Assembly: GCF_001468135.1 (NCBI RefSeq)
Contig: NZ_LNYU01000024.1
Coordinates: 194,148-258,147 of the forward strand
Source of the DNA: Legionella santicrucis
GTDB lineage: Bacteria > Pseudomonadota > Gammaproteobacteria > Legionellales > Legionellaceae
Reading direction: 5' to 3'
Length of the DNA stretch: 64,000 nt
Shown: piece by piece, positions 47,526 to 55,541 of the stretch
Position numbering within the stretch: the first letter of the stretch is position 1
How the letters are laid out: every line of letters begins with the position of its first letter
The notes under the pieces: model-generated
The model's input: only the letters and a program-made list of their open reading frames with translations
Told to the model about the DNA's origin: nothing
Databases searched by the model: none
Made by a program: the position numbers and the translations under genes

Positions 47526-47681
47526 TTAGCGCCATCCATAGTCGCTGGTGCCATATTCTTCTCCAGTACTCACATTTTGGGGGTTAGAATTTGTTGTCTT
47601 TGTACAAGAGCTAAGAAATAATGTTGCCCCTAAAAAGCATATAACTAGAGTAATTCTTTTAAATAATTTAATTGCAGTCAT
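47526..47681 (-). CDS. small lipoprotein, unknown
   Basis: 51 residues. MTAIKLFKRITLVICFLGATLFLSSC gives a positively charged start, a hydrophobic core and lipobox FLSSC (signal about residues 1-25, cysteine 26), leaving a mature peptide of about 26 residues rich in Asn, Thr and Gly. The frame extends ten codons upstream, but the ATG at 47679-47681 is preceded by AGGGA and gives a proper signal peptide. It probably sits in the envelope and shares a transcript with the LuxR-type regulator. Function unknown. Confidence 0.65.
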   Translation of the reverse strand: MTAIKLFKRITLVICFLGATLFLSSCTKTTNSNPQNVSTGEEYGTSDYGWR

Positions 47682-48007
47682 TGATATTCCCTGTTCAAAA
47701 ACGAATGTCATTCACAATTACTTCTCTAATTCTAAGAGAAAATAGTTTATTAAAAACAATTATGTTCTTGGGTTCAGAATACAACATAGCCAGATAAGCT
47801 TCAATTGCATAAATCTGAGCTTCTTGTTGTTATAAATGGAATAGAGTGCGTTAACAATTGATAGTTAGTCTGGCTTCGAATTTTTTTGCTGAGAGTAGGC
47901 AAATATTTTGCGGATGAGCAGATTAGTTTTTTAGAATAAGTTAGAATAGTAGGTCATAGAAACGCCTCTTTAAGACACTTCCTCTTAACAAGCAAAGATA
48001 TGATTCA
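47682..48007. other. intergenic, divergent promoters expected
   Basis: 326 A+T-rich bases between divergent genes (lipoprotein/LuxR-type on the minus strand, aminoglycoside adenylyltransferase on the plus). No supported open frame and no clear repeat. Confidence 0.55.
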
Positions 48008-48904
48008 ATGACTATGAAAAATAGACGTAATGAAAAAACAATGCTTAATCTTATTGTCCAAGTAGCAAAAAGTGATGAAAGAATTAGAGCCGTGATTATG
48101 AACGGCTCAAGAGCAAGCCCGTCTGCAAAAAAAGATATTTTTCAAGATTATGATATCGTATATTTAGTCACAGATGTGGTGCCATTTGTTGATGATAAAA
48201 ACTGGGTGAATCAATTTGGTGAGCTACTCATCATGCAAATGCCTGATGAAATGGATGGGAACTGGCCTAAATCTAAAGACAAATATGTTTATTTAATGCA
48301 ATTTAAAGATTGGAATAGAATAGATCTCACTTTATTGCATATCAATCAACTCACGACCATGCCGCGAGATAGTCAAAGTATTTTATTACTTGATAAAGAT
48401 CAGTTAATTGAGTCTTTTGATCCACCCTCAGATCATGATTATTTACCAAAACCGCCTACAGCAAAGGATTTTTTTAATTGTTGTAATGAGTTTTTATGGG
48501 TAAGCACTTATGTAGCTAAGGGACTTTGGAGAAAACAGATCACTTACACAAAACATGTTTCAGAGCAGGTCGTAAAAGAAGAGCTCATTCGGATGTTAAT
48601 TTGGTATGTAGGAACCGAAACCAGTTTTAATAAAACGGTAGGTGCTTATGGAAAATACATTGAAAACTATCTTGAACCTAAAGTATGGCAAGCATTTTTA
48701 CAAACCTATGTTGATGCAGATTTTAAAAATATGTGGACTTCATTATTCAAAATGTGTGAACTGTTTTATGATTTGGCAAGCAAAGTTTCAAATTATTTTT
48801 GTTTTTCTTTTAATCAAGAGGAGTTTGAAAATGTGATAGCCTATTTACATGAAGTTAAAAATAGCGCCTATCAACATGAAATATTGCTTAATTGTAAAAA
48901 ATAG
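48008..48904 (+). CDS. aminoglycoside 6-adenylyltransferase-like protein (AadK/ANT(6) family)
   Basis: 298 residues. MNGSRASPSAKKDIFQDYDIVYLV holds the nucleotidyltransferase motif GSR-x-N/S...D-x3-DYD with the metal-binding aspartates (about residues 37-57), and LLIMQMPDEMD and RIDLTLL follow as in ANT(6) enzymes, which adenylylate streptomycin. Chromosomal members of this family occur in environmental Gram-negatives and do not always confer resistance. Length matches AadK (about 285). It is a single gene with no integron or transposase sequence beside it. Confidence 0.85.
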   Translation: MTMKNRRNEKTMLNLIVQVAKSDERIRAVIMNGSRASPSAKKDIFQDYDIVYLVTDVVPFVDDKNWVNQFGELLIMQMPDEMDGNWPKSKDKYVYLMQFKDWNRIDLTLLHINQLTTMPRDSQSILLLDKDQLIESFDPPSDHDYLPKPPTAKDFFNCCNEFLWVSTYVAKGLWRKQITYTKHVSEQVVKEELIRMLIWYVGTETSFNKTVGAYGKYIENYLEPKVWQAFLQTYVDADFKNMWTSLFKMCELFYDLASKVSNYFCFSFNQEEFENVIAYLHEVKNSAYQHEILLNCKK

Positions 48905-49125
48905 GAGCTATTTGATGAGTGTCAATTAATGGATAATTAAAAGCTGTTGACAGTACAGAAAAAATGATTTACGTCTATTAAAATCTCTGCTGAACATTTA
49001 TAAATACGTTGAAAATAAACTTTTTTAATTAGGAAAAACTAAGGGGGGCTGTTGACAATTTGACCAGGATCAAAGCGGTGTCAACAAACCCTATAAATTC
49101 TAACTTTTATTGAGATCAACCCACT

Positions 49126-50031
49126 ATGTACTTTATAAGACTCATATTTTTATTATCCGTGGTGAATATAGCGTTTGCAAGTCCATGGTTTACCGGACCT
49201 TTGCTCGCGCCAGCAGGCAAAACAATACCCGCGGGACATGTTAATATTGAGCCTTATGGTTTTTTTACTGGCTATCCTAAAGGATATAGAAATATTGAGG
49301 GGGTTCCAATTATTAGTGTGGGAATCGCTAGCTTTTTAGATTTACAAACCTCTATCCCTTATGATTACAGTTGGGTTAATGGAGAGCATGGGAATGGCAT
49401 CGGTGATTACAGTGTGGCTTTAGGAATGCAGGTTTTACGACAACAAGAAAACTCTTGGCTTCCTGATCTGCGTTTTGTGGTACAAGAAGTTTTCCCCACG
49501 GGACGTTACGAAAATTTAGATCCTAAGAAGCTGGGGACCGATCAGACAGGTTTAGGTGCTTTTCAAACACTTTTTGGGTTTAATTTCCAAAAATTGATGC
49601 AGTTAAAAAACGAACATTATTTACGTACACGGTTGAGTTTGGTTGGAGTAAAGTTCAGCGATGTTATTATTCATGGACCCAATGTCTTTGGTGGCGGAAG
49701 TAAGACTCAAGGTAGAGTAAGGCTTAAAAATGCTTATTCTGCTGATTTTGCTATTGAATATACATTAACGCAAAATTGGGTACCCGTTTTTGAAGTGTTG
49801 TATGCGCATAGCCCAGAAAGTCAATTTGATGGGAATCCTGGATTCACTCCTGGAGGTACTGCAACGGCAGGTGTAGGAGGAGGCTCTAATGAGCAAGTTT
49901 CATTTGCTCCTGCTCTCGAATATAATTTTACCTCAAACTTAGGTGTTATTGGCGGAGTATGGTTTTCTGTAACAGGACCAAACTCCTCTAAATTTGTATC
50001 TGGAGTTTTTGCGATTAACTATTTCATTTAG
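49126..50031 (+). CDS. predicted outer-membrane beta-barrel protein
   Basis: 301 residues. The N-terminus MYFIRLIFLLSVVNIAFASP is a cleavable signal peptide. The mature protein is rich in alternating aromatic/polar strands (GHVNIEPYGFFTG, LRFVVQEVFPTGRY, WVPVFEVLYAHS, GVIGGVWFSV) and ends with a terminal strand FAINYFI with an aromatic/aliphatic end, as outer-membrane barrels do. It resembles the MetA-pathway/phenol-degradation outer-membrane family, used here only as a label; its substrate is unknown. No strong ribosome site. It stands alone. Confidence 0.68.
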   Translation: MYFIRLIFLLSVVNIAFASPWFTGPLLAPAGKTIPAGHVNIEPYGFFTGYPKGYRNIEGVPIISVGIASFLDLQTSIPYDYSWVNGEHGNGIGDYSVALGMQVLRQQENSWLPDLRFVVQEVFPTGRYENLDPKKLGTDQTGLGAFQTLFGFNFQKLMQLKNEHYLRTRLSLVGVKFSDVIIHGPNVFGGGSKTQGRVRLKNAYSADFAIEYTLTQNWVPVFEVLYAHSPESQFDGNPGFTPGGTATAGVGGGSNEQVSFAPALEYNFTSNLGVIGGVWFSVTGPNSSKFVSGVFAINYFI

Positions 50032-50207
50032 AGCAAAGACCTCAGATTTGTTTGGATCGATTCTGACTACATGCCGCGCTTTTATCGCGGCATTAGTTGA
50101 CTCTTGATAAGTGTCTTTTATCAAAATAAAATCAAGCACCCTGCAAATTTATTTGTTTCATATGCTAAATTTAGCATAATGAATTACTTTTTTGTTTTAA
50201 GAGTTTT

Positions 50208-51140
50208 ATGGCCCCAAAATTACTTACACTCAGTTTATTAGAAGATCTAGTTCGTATTGCTGCATTAAATCAGGAAGGTAAAACTGCGGATTACATTCCG
50301 GAACTGGCTAACGTGAATCAAGAATTGACAGCAATTGCTGTGCAACCTATAGGTAAGGCGTTTGTTTCTTATAGTAATAGCACGCTTCATCCAGTAACGT
50401 TGCAAAGTACCGCCAAAATGATCCCATTGATAGGACTTCTTGAAGAATATGGCGAGGAGCAACTGTTTAAATGGGTTAAGGTTGAGCCATCTGGCGATGA
50501 CTTCGCTTCAATTACTCGCTTAGAACAATTCGGTCCTAAACCATCAAATCCTATGTTGAATGCTGGGGCCATCACTTTATGTTCCCACATTCCTGGCAAT
50601 GGCGAGCAACAATTTCGATGGTTAGAGAATTGGGTGCGAAAATTATTTAATCAACGCCTCAGTATTAATCCTTTGGTTTTTGCTTCAGAAAAACGAACGG
50701 GGGATCGTAATCGCGCGCTTGCGTATATTTTGAAGAGCCGAAATAATCTTGGTGCTGATATTCAGGAAACATTAGATTTGTATTTTACTCTATGCTCCTA
50801 TGAAGCAAAATTAGAACAAATGCTTTTCTTACCTACTTTGCTCGCAAATGGAGGAGTAGATTTTGATAGTGGCGAACAAATTATTTCTGCTGAAACGTGT
50901 AAGATTGCTTTAGCAATTATGGCAACTTGTGGCTTATATGATGAAACCGGTACTCATATGGTTAAAACAGGGATGCCGGCTAAAAGTGGGGTGTCTGGCT
51001 ATACGATTGCTGTTGTTCCTGGAAAAGCCGGCATTGTGGTATTAAGTCCAAAAGTTAATGCTAAAGGAAATAGTATACGAGGTGAAATTATGTTGGAAGG
51101 TTTATCTAGGGCGTTGAATTGGCACTTTGCTTTGCCTTAA
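50208..51140 (+). CDS. glsA: glutaminase (serine-dependent)
   Basis: 310 residues, standard length. The serine-hydrolase fold is shown by QSTAKMIPLIGLLEE with the catalytic Ser-x-x-Lys, NPMLNAGAITL, FASEKRTGDRNRALAY, LPTLLANGG and GMPAKSGVSGYTIAVVPG. It hydrolyses glutamine to glutamate and ammonia in the cytoplasm, contributing to nitrogen supply and acid resistance. A perfect hairpin lies six bases after the stop. It appears to be monocistronic. Confidence 0.94.
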   Translation: MAPKLLTLSLLEDLVRIAALNQEGKTADYIPELANVNQELTAIAVQPIGKAFVSYSNSTLHPVTLQSTAKMIPLIGLLEEYGEEQLFKWVKVEPSGDDFASITRLEQFGPKPSNPMLNAGAITLCSHIPGNGEQQFRWLENWVRKLFNQRLSINPLVFASEKRTGDRNRALAYILKSRNNLGADIQETLDLYFTLCSYEAKLEQMLFLPTLLANGGVDFDSGEQIISAETCKIALAIMATCGLYDETGTHMVKTGMPAKSGVSGYTIAVVPGKAGIVVLSPKVNAKGNSIRGEIMLEGLSRALNWHFALP

Positions 51141-51145
51141 CTTGG

Positions 51146-51167
51146 ACCCTCTGCTTTTGCAGAGGGT
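51146..51167. repeat. solitary palindrome of the same geometry as the 42-bp repeats
   Basis: accctctgc / gcagagggt forms a perfect nine-base-pair stem with a TTTT loop just after the glutaminase stop. Stem length, loop length and the acc...ggt ends match the hairpin core in the 37.9-38.4 kb array. No T-run follows, so a simple terminator is less likely than a REP-like element, although it may stabilise the transcript end. Confidence 0.5.
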
Positions 51168-51222
51168 ACCGCTCTTTAAGCGATTTAGAACTTTGAATGA
51201 GTAGATTATTGTATGAGCACTC

Positions 51223-51543
51223 TTAAATTGCCATACAATGATCTTCATGAGTAGAGTCTAGTGCATCGGATAATATGGCAATAGGGTAGGTGACAAACAT
51301 TGAGGCAAGCGCAAGGCTTATACCAAATGAAGCAATTGTAAATGTGATTGAGGTAATTGCCGGTAGAATCGGAACAACTGTCGATAAAAAGAGACATACA
51401 CCGATCCCTAAAATAAGATCTTCTGCTTTGGGTTTAGAATCAATGAATGCGTCCATTGTCAATAAATAAGGATATATGGCTACTTCTCCACATTTAAAAA
51501 AGAAAGAACCATAAAAATGAGTTAATGATTTAGTTGCTGACAT
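51223..51543 (-). CDS. small membrane protein, unknown
   Basis: 106 residues with two or three hydrophobic stretches (about 43-62, 63-82 and 80-95) and a polar C-terminus ending STHEDHCMAI. GGAG lies seven bases before the ATG (51541-51543), so it is likely translated. Convergent with the glutaminase gene. No family recognised. Confidence 0.6.
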   Translation of the reverse strand: MSATKSLTHFYGSFFFKCGEVAIYPYLLTMDAFIDSKPKAEDLILGIGVCLFLSTVVPILPAITSITFTIASFGISLALASMFVTYPIAILSDALDSTHEDHCMAI

Positions 51544-51958
51544 ACATGTTCTCCAAGGCTTTTATTTTAGCGCAAGTATACTGTTGAATTATTAAGAAAA
51601 TATTAGGTAAAATCGCATTGATTTTCAAATTTTTTTCCCTATTAATATATATTTGTTTTCTTATAAAAATGCCCCAATCTTTACAAACCATGATTTATGT
51701 ACTTTAATATTTTTAAAGGTGTCTAAGATTAATAGAAATAAAAAGCTAGAGTCTGTTGATAATTGGCTCTAATCTTCTAAATGTCGCATTATGCACGACA
51801 TCCAGTTTTTTCAAGAGCCTAATATTAGTTCAAATAGATTCACTGTTCGGCCTTTCGCATAAGCTCGAGATGTAGGGAGCCGAATAGATTGTCACCAAAC
51901 TCTATAATATAAATAGGATATTTATTTTGAGCTTAGTATCCTCTTAAAAAGGAGTTTA
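51544..51958. other. intergenic, no gene seen
   Basis: 415 A+T-rich bases. Contains ctgttgataatt at 51753-51764, a variant of a motif repeated in other gaps, and a loosely paired ttcggc/gccgaa inverted repeat near 51846-51893. It probably holds promoters for the flanking divergent small genes. Confidence 0.55.
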
Positions 51959-52105
51959 ATGATGCACTTAATTTTACTTATTATATTAATTTTACTTTTA
52001 ATCGGCTTACTTCCTAGATGGCCCTATAGCAGAGAATGGGGATATTATCCAAGTGGTGGAGTGGGTTTACTTCTTATTATTTTAATTATTTTGTTACTTA
52101 TATGA
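51959..52105 (+). CDS. DUF3309-type tiny membrane protein
   Basis: 48 residues. A hydrophobic N-terminal helix, then LPRWPYSREWGYYPSGG, then a second hydrophobic helix of Leu/Ile. The central WPYSR-x-WGY-x-PSGG motif is that of the DUF3309 family of short two-helix proteins found in many Proteobacteria. The AAAAAGGAG site is directly upstream of tandem ATGs (51959 and 51962); either could be used. Function unknown; probably inner membrane. Confidence 0.8.
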   Translation: MMHLILLIILILLLIGLLPRWPYSREWGYYPSGGVGLLLIILIILLLI

Positions 52106-52510
52106 CCTTAATTTTTGGATAATATAAGCATTAGAAAAATTAGCCGATTGGGATAAGTTGGTGACATGCAAATTAATGGTCCAATCTTATGCCTCAAATT
52201 GCAACTTTGAGGAAATAGATAACTTATTTCAATCATCATTTTTTAAGAGTTTTAAGCCCGGGTAATAAATTTTTATATTTTCTAGCGTTTATGCGATTAT
52301 CTTATCTATTTGATTATTATGAATTTGTCATTTCTTATAATTATTAAATTGAATAATATATAAAATAATTAATCAAATTTTACGCAAATGGTTCTAAAAT
52401 AAAAAATGAGACAAGTAAAAACGCTCTCATATCTTATTTTCCATAAGCTATTTCTTTTGTTCTAATTTAAATAAGCTTTGATAATTCTAATTTGTTATAA
52501 GGAGATAATT
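52106..52510. other. intergenic, no gene seen
   Basis: 405 very A+T-rich bases between the DUF3309 gene and the repeat-protein gene. No open frame with a ribosome site and no hairpin that stands out. Confidence 0.55.
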
Positions 52511-52972
52511 ATGAAAAGGATATTATTAGCTTTATTAACATTATTTATTTTTTCAACATCAAATGCAGTAGGTGGTGCTGGAGGCGCAGGTGCCACGGGT
52601 GGTGGCAGCGGAGTAGGTGGTAGTTCTGGAAACAGTGCTGGGACTGGCATGAATAATGGCTCTGGGCCTGGAACCGGTGTGAATAGTGGAACTGGTGTTG
52701 ATAACAGTACTAGCACTGGAACTGGTGTTGATAACAGTACTAGCACTGGAACTGGTGTTGATAACAATACTAGTACTGGAACCGGTGTTGATAACAATAC
52801 TAGCACTGGAACTGGTGTTGATAACAATACTAGCACTGGAACCGGTGTTGATAACAATACTAGCACTGGAACCGGTGTTGATAACGGTACTAGTACTGGG
52901 GCTGGTGTTGATAACAATACTAGCACTGGAACCGGTGTTGATAACAGTACTAGTACTGGAGCTAACCAATAA
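52511..52972 (+). CDS. exported Gly/Thr/Asn-rich repeat protein
   Basis: 153 residues. A signal peptide (MKRILLALLTLFIFSTSNA) is followed by a glycine-rich segment (about 20-62) and then nine copies of a ten-residue unit VDNNTSTGTG with Ser, Asn or Gly at the variable place. The end is ANQ. Low complexity, no cysteine, no hydrophobic anchor: a secreted or surface-associated filamentous or elastic protein is plausible. The ATG at 52511 has AAGGAG upstream; an earlier in-frame start gives no signal peptide. All other frames through the repeat are open because of the 30-bp period and are not genes. Confidence 0.72.
   Translation: MKRILLALLTLFIFSTSNAVGGAGGAGATGGGSGVGGSSGNSAGTGMNNGSGPGTGVNSGTGVDNSTSTGTGVDNSTSTGTGVDNNTSTGTGVDNNTSTGTGVDNNTSTGTGVDNNTSTGTGVDNGTSTGAGVDNNTSTGTGVDNSTSTGANQ
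52697..52966 (+). repeat. nine 30-bp tandem repeats
   Basis: Each unit is like gttgataacaatactagcac followed by tggaaccggt. Several neighbouring units differ at only one or two bases, so the array is recent and prone to change in copy number, always in steps of ten residues. Confidence 0.92.
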
Positions 52973-52994
52973 ACTGGAAAAATCTATTCAGAGT

Positions 52995-53033
52995 ATACCT
53001 GAGGACAATATTAAAGTATTTTGCCTCAGGTAT
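52995..53033. terminator. inverted repeat after the repeat-protein gene
   Basis: atacctgagg / cctcaggtat is a perfect ten-base-pair inverted repeat around a 19-base loop, 22 bases past the stop. No T-run follows, so a canonical intrinsic terminator is uncertain. Confidence 0.35.
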
Positions 53034-53117
53034 CGTTGACTTAGCCGATAAACGGGCGAGTATTTGTAGTCAATTTCATTTTAGAATAATCATTTTTTTA
53101 CGACATATCTTTCCTTG

Positions 53118-53135
53118 TTGGGGGCTATCCCCCAA
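53118..53135. terminator. G/C hairpin between convergent genes
   Basis: ttggggg / cccccaa with loop ctat lies between the repeat-protein gene and the convergent acetolactate-synthase-like gene (stop at 53209). It is a compact seven-base-pair stem that could end transcripts from either side; T-runs are weak. Confidence 0.35.
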
Positions 53136-53208
53136 TGTTATAACCAGATTGACTTAATCCAGCAAAAGACAGTATAGTTTTATTTCGATTGTTTTGAGCG
53201 TCATATTC

Positions 53209-54849
53209 CTATTTAGCTGGTGGTAATCGTTGTTGTAGCTCATCTACAAGAACACGTTTATTTTCTGAATAATCAATTGGAAAAACAATAAGATGAACTC
53301 CTCCAGTTGTGAACGCATTTTCTAGAATAGATTGAAAACTTTCAATAGTTTCGACTCTTGTACCGCGCGCTCCATAAGATTCAGCATATTTGATTAAATC
53401 AGGATTGCTAAACGTCATACCAAAATCTGGGAAATGATCAATAGCTTGTTTCCAGCGGATCATACCAAATGCGTTATCTTCTATAATGAGTATCACTAAG
53501 TTTAATTTAAGCCGCACCGCAGTTTCTAATTCTTGACTGTTCATCATAAAACCACCGTCCCCACAAACAGCCATCACACGACGATTAGGATATAATAGAG
53601 AAGCCATAATTGCCGAAGGAAGACCAGCTCCCATTGTCGCAAGCGCATTATCGAGTAAAATGGTATTGGCCATTTGAGTTCGATAATTTCGAGCAAACCA
53701 GATTTTGTACATGCCATTGTCTAGTGCAAGAATTCCATCATGAGGCATTACCTGTCGGACATCATGCACCAGTCGTTGGGGGGTAAATCGATTTTCAGTA
53801 GATCGGGCAGCAATTTTGCTCAAAATACCCTCTCGTAAAGGAAGAAGCGCATTTGCATGAGGAATTTTTCCTTCTATTTTATCTGCAAGTAATTTTAAAG
53901 AGGGTCCCATATCACCAATAACTTCTGCTTGCGGAAAATAAACTTGTTCCACAGTCGCCGTTTGATAGCCTACATGGATCACTTTAAGGTTTGATTGTTC
54001 CATGATAAAAGGAGGTTTTTCTACGGTACTGTGCCCAATCGTAATAATGAGATCCGCTTTTTCTATTGCTTCATGCACATAATCTCGTGCTGAGAGTGCT
54101 GCGGTGCCCATGTATAATTCTGTTGCTCCAGAAACAGTCCCTTTACCCATTTGCGTCGTGAAATAGGGGAGTTTGGTACGCACGATAAATTCGGCAAGAG
54201 CATTAGTTGCTCTTGGTCGTGAAGCCACTGCACCGAGCATGACTAAAGGGCGCTTAGCTCGCATAATCATTTCTGCGGCACGATTTAAGGCTTGCTCGCT
54301 CGCAATGGGGTATTCAATGGGATGAGGTGGAATGAGAGGAATTTTTTTACTTTTCTCAGCGGCAATGTCTTCAGGAAGTTCTAAATGAACTGGACCTGGA
54401 CTTTCTTCTTGTGCGAGGTGAAACGCTTCTCGTACTAGGGTAGGGATTATAGAAGGCGAAACAATTTGACGCGACATTTTGGTGAGTGGTTGCATTGTTG
54501 CTACAGTATTCACCATCTGAAAACGTGCCTGATGCGAGGATAAAACCCCCTTTTGCCCGGTAATCATGATCATTGGCATTCCACCAAGCAGGGCATAAGC
54601 GGCTCCAGTAGTAAGATTAAGTGCGCCAGGACCAAGAGTTGTGATACAGACGCCAGGTTTTCCTGTTAATCTCCCGTAGGTTGCTGCCATAAATGCTGCT
54701 GCTTGTTCGTGTCGAGTTAACACGAGTTTGATGGACGAATTGCGAAGTGCTTCGACAACATCAAGATTTTCTTCTCCAGGAATCCCAAAAATATATTCTA
54801 CACCCTCATTTTCAAGGGCTGCAATTAGGAGTTCAGAACCTTTGATCAT
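53209..54849 (-). CDS. acetolactate synthase large-subunit-like ThDP enzyme
   Basis: 546 residues with the three ThDP-enzyme domains. IFGIPGEENLDVVEAL holds the catalytic glutamate, LTRHEQAAAFMAATYGRLTG and ITTLGPGALNLTTG follow, and GDGGFMMNSQELETAVRLKL is the ThDP/Mg motif (GDG...N). It condenses pyruvate (with pyruvate or another 2-oxo acid). No small regulatory subunit gene lies nearby, so a catabolic ALS or another carboligase of this family is as likely as the biosynthetic enzyme. ATG at 54847-54849 with AAAGAG upstream. Confidence 0.85.
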   Translation of the reverse strand: MIKGSELLIAALENEGVEYIFGIPGEENLDVVEALRNSSIKLVLTRHEQAAAFMAATYGRLTGKPGVCITTLGPGALNLTTGAAYALLGGMPMIMITGQKGVLSSHQARFQMVNTVATMQPLTKMSRQIVSPSIIPTLVREAFHLAQEESPGPVHLELPEDIAAEKSKKIPLIPPHPIEYPIASEQALNRAAEMIMRAKRPLVMLGAVASRPRATNALAEFIVRTKLPYFTTQMGKGTVSGATELYMGTAALSARDYVHEAIEKADLIITIGHSTVEKPPFIMEQSNLKVIHVGYQTATVEQVYFPQAEVIGDMGPSLKLLADKIEGKIPHANALLPLREGILSKIAARSTENRFTPQRLVHDVRQVMPHDGILALDNGMYKIWFARNYRTQMANTILLDNALATMGAGLPSAIMASLLYPNRRVMAVCGDGGFMMNSQELETAVRLKLNLVILIIEDNAFGMIRWKQAIDHFPDFGMTFSNPDLIKYAESYGARGTRVETIESFQSILENAFTTGGVHLIVFPIDYSENKRVLVDELQQRLPPAK

Positions 54850-54999
54850 CTCTTTATTCCTTATTTATTCCATAAGTAGTCCTTATTTTAATAGTATAAC
54901 TAAAACTGTCTTTCTATGCTCTTGATAGGATTTAATTAATGGTTAATTTTTTCAGACTCAGTTATTCTTTTGAAAAAATATAGGATAAGGATCTGTCTT

Positions 55000-55365
55000 A
55001 TGAAATATACCATTTTTTCATTGATATTAGCTCTCACTGGTTGTGCAGTGGCTCAGGCGTCGCAAAAATCTGTTATATGTCATATGAAAGGTATCGAAGA
55101 CCCTCTCTCTTTTATCGTCCCTAGTAAAATGGGTGATTTTCCTAAAGTTGATTTTGCTTATCCCGTTAATGTGACGCGATTTAGTATGAGAGAGAGCAAT
55201 TTACTTCTAGTCGCTATGGACCAAGATGAGCGTGATCGCCCGAGAATTTTTATTTCAGCGCAATTCAACCAACATGACCGGGTTTACATAGGGCAATATA
55301 TGACAGATTTAGGGGGCAATCAATTGCAATTAGATAATGGTTCCGTTTCCTGCATATTAAAATAA
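55000..55365 (+). CDS. small exported lipoprotein, unknown
   Basis: 121 residues. MKYTIFSLILALTGC is a lipoprotein signal (lipobox LTGC), and the mature part has beta-strand character (SFIVPSKMGDFPKVDFAYPV, RIFISAQFNQHDRVYIGQYM, a second cysteine near the end). A frame ten codons longer begins at 54970, but the ATG at 55000, preceded by AAGGA, produces the proper signal. Divergent from the ThDP enzyme. No family recognised. Confidence 0.7.
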   Translation: MKYTIFSLILALTGCAVAQASQKSVICHMKGIEDPLSFIVPSKMGDFPKVDFAYPVNVTRFSMRESNLLLVAMDQDERDRPRIFISAQFNQHDRVYIGQYMTDLGGNQLQLDNGSVSCILK

Positions 55366-55467
55366 TGTTACTGCAAGTTTAATTTATTAGGAGTATTGTC
55401 CTTGAGTTAAGACATGGTCATTTTGGATGCTGATGAATTCATTTACCAGGATGGAGGCTAGAAAAAT

Positions 55468-55503
55468 ATGAATCTCCGCCTAGGTATATAGGCGGAGATT
55501 CAT
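55468..55503. terminator. perfect 15-bp hairpin between convergent genes
   Basis: atgaatctccgccta / taggcggagattcat around loop ggtata is a perfect stem. It lies between the stop of the lipoprotein gene and the stop of the very large minus-strand gene, so a bidirectional transcription end is the simplest role, although no T-run follows. Confidence 0.45.
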
Positions 55504-55541
55504 TGAATGGCAAGCATCTTAGGATAAGCCTGCATTAATGA

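Noticed and set aside
48008..48904. Integron or transposon carriage of the ANT(6)-like gene
   Set aside because: No integrase, attC-like site, transposase or terminal repeat could be seen around it.
52495..53039. Open frames on both strands across the 30-bp repeats
   Set aside because: A 30-bp period keeps all frames open; only the plus-strand frame has a signal peptide and ribosome site.
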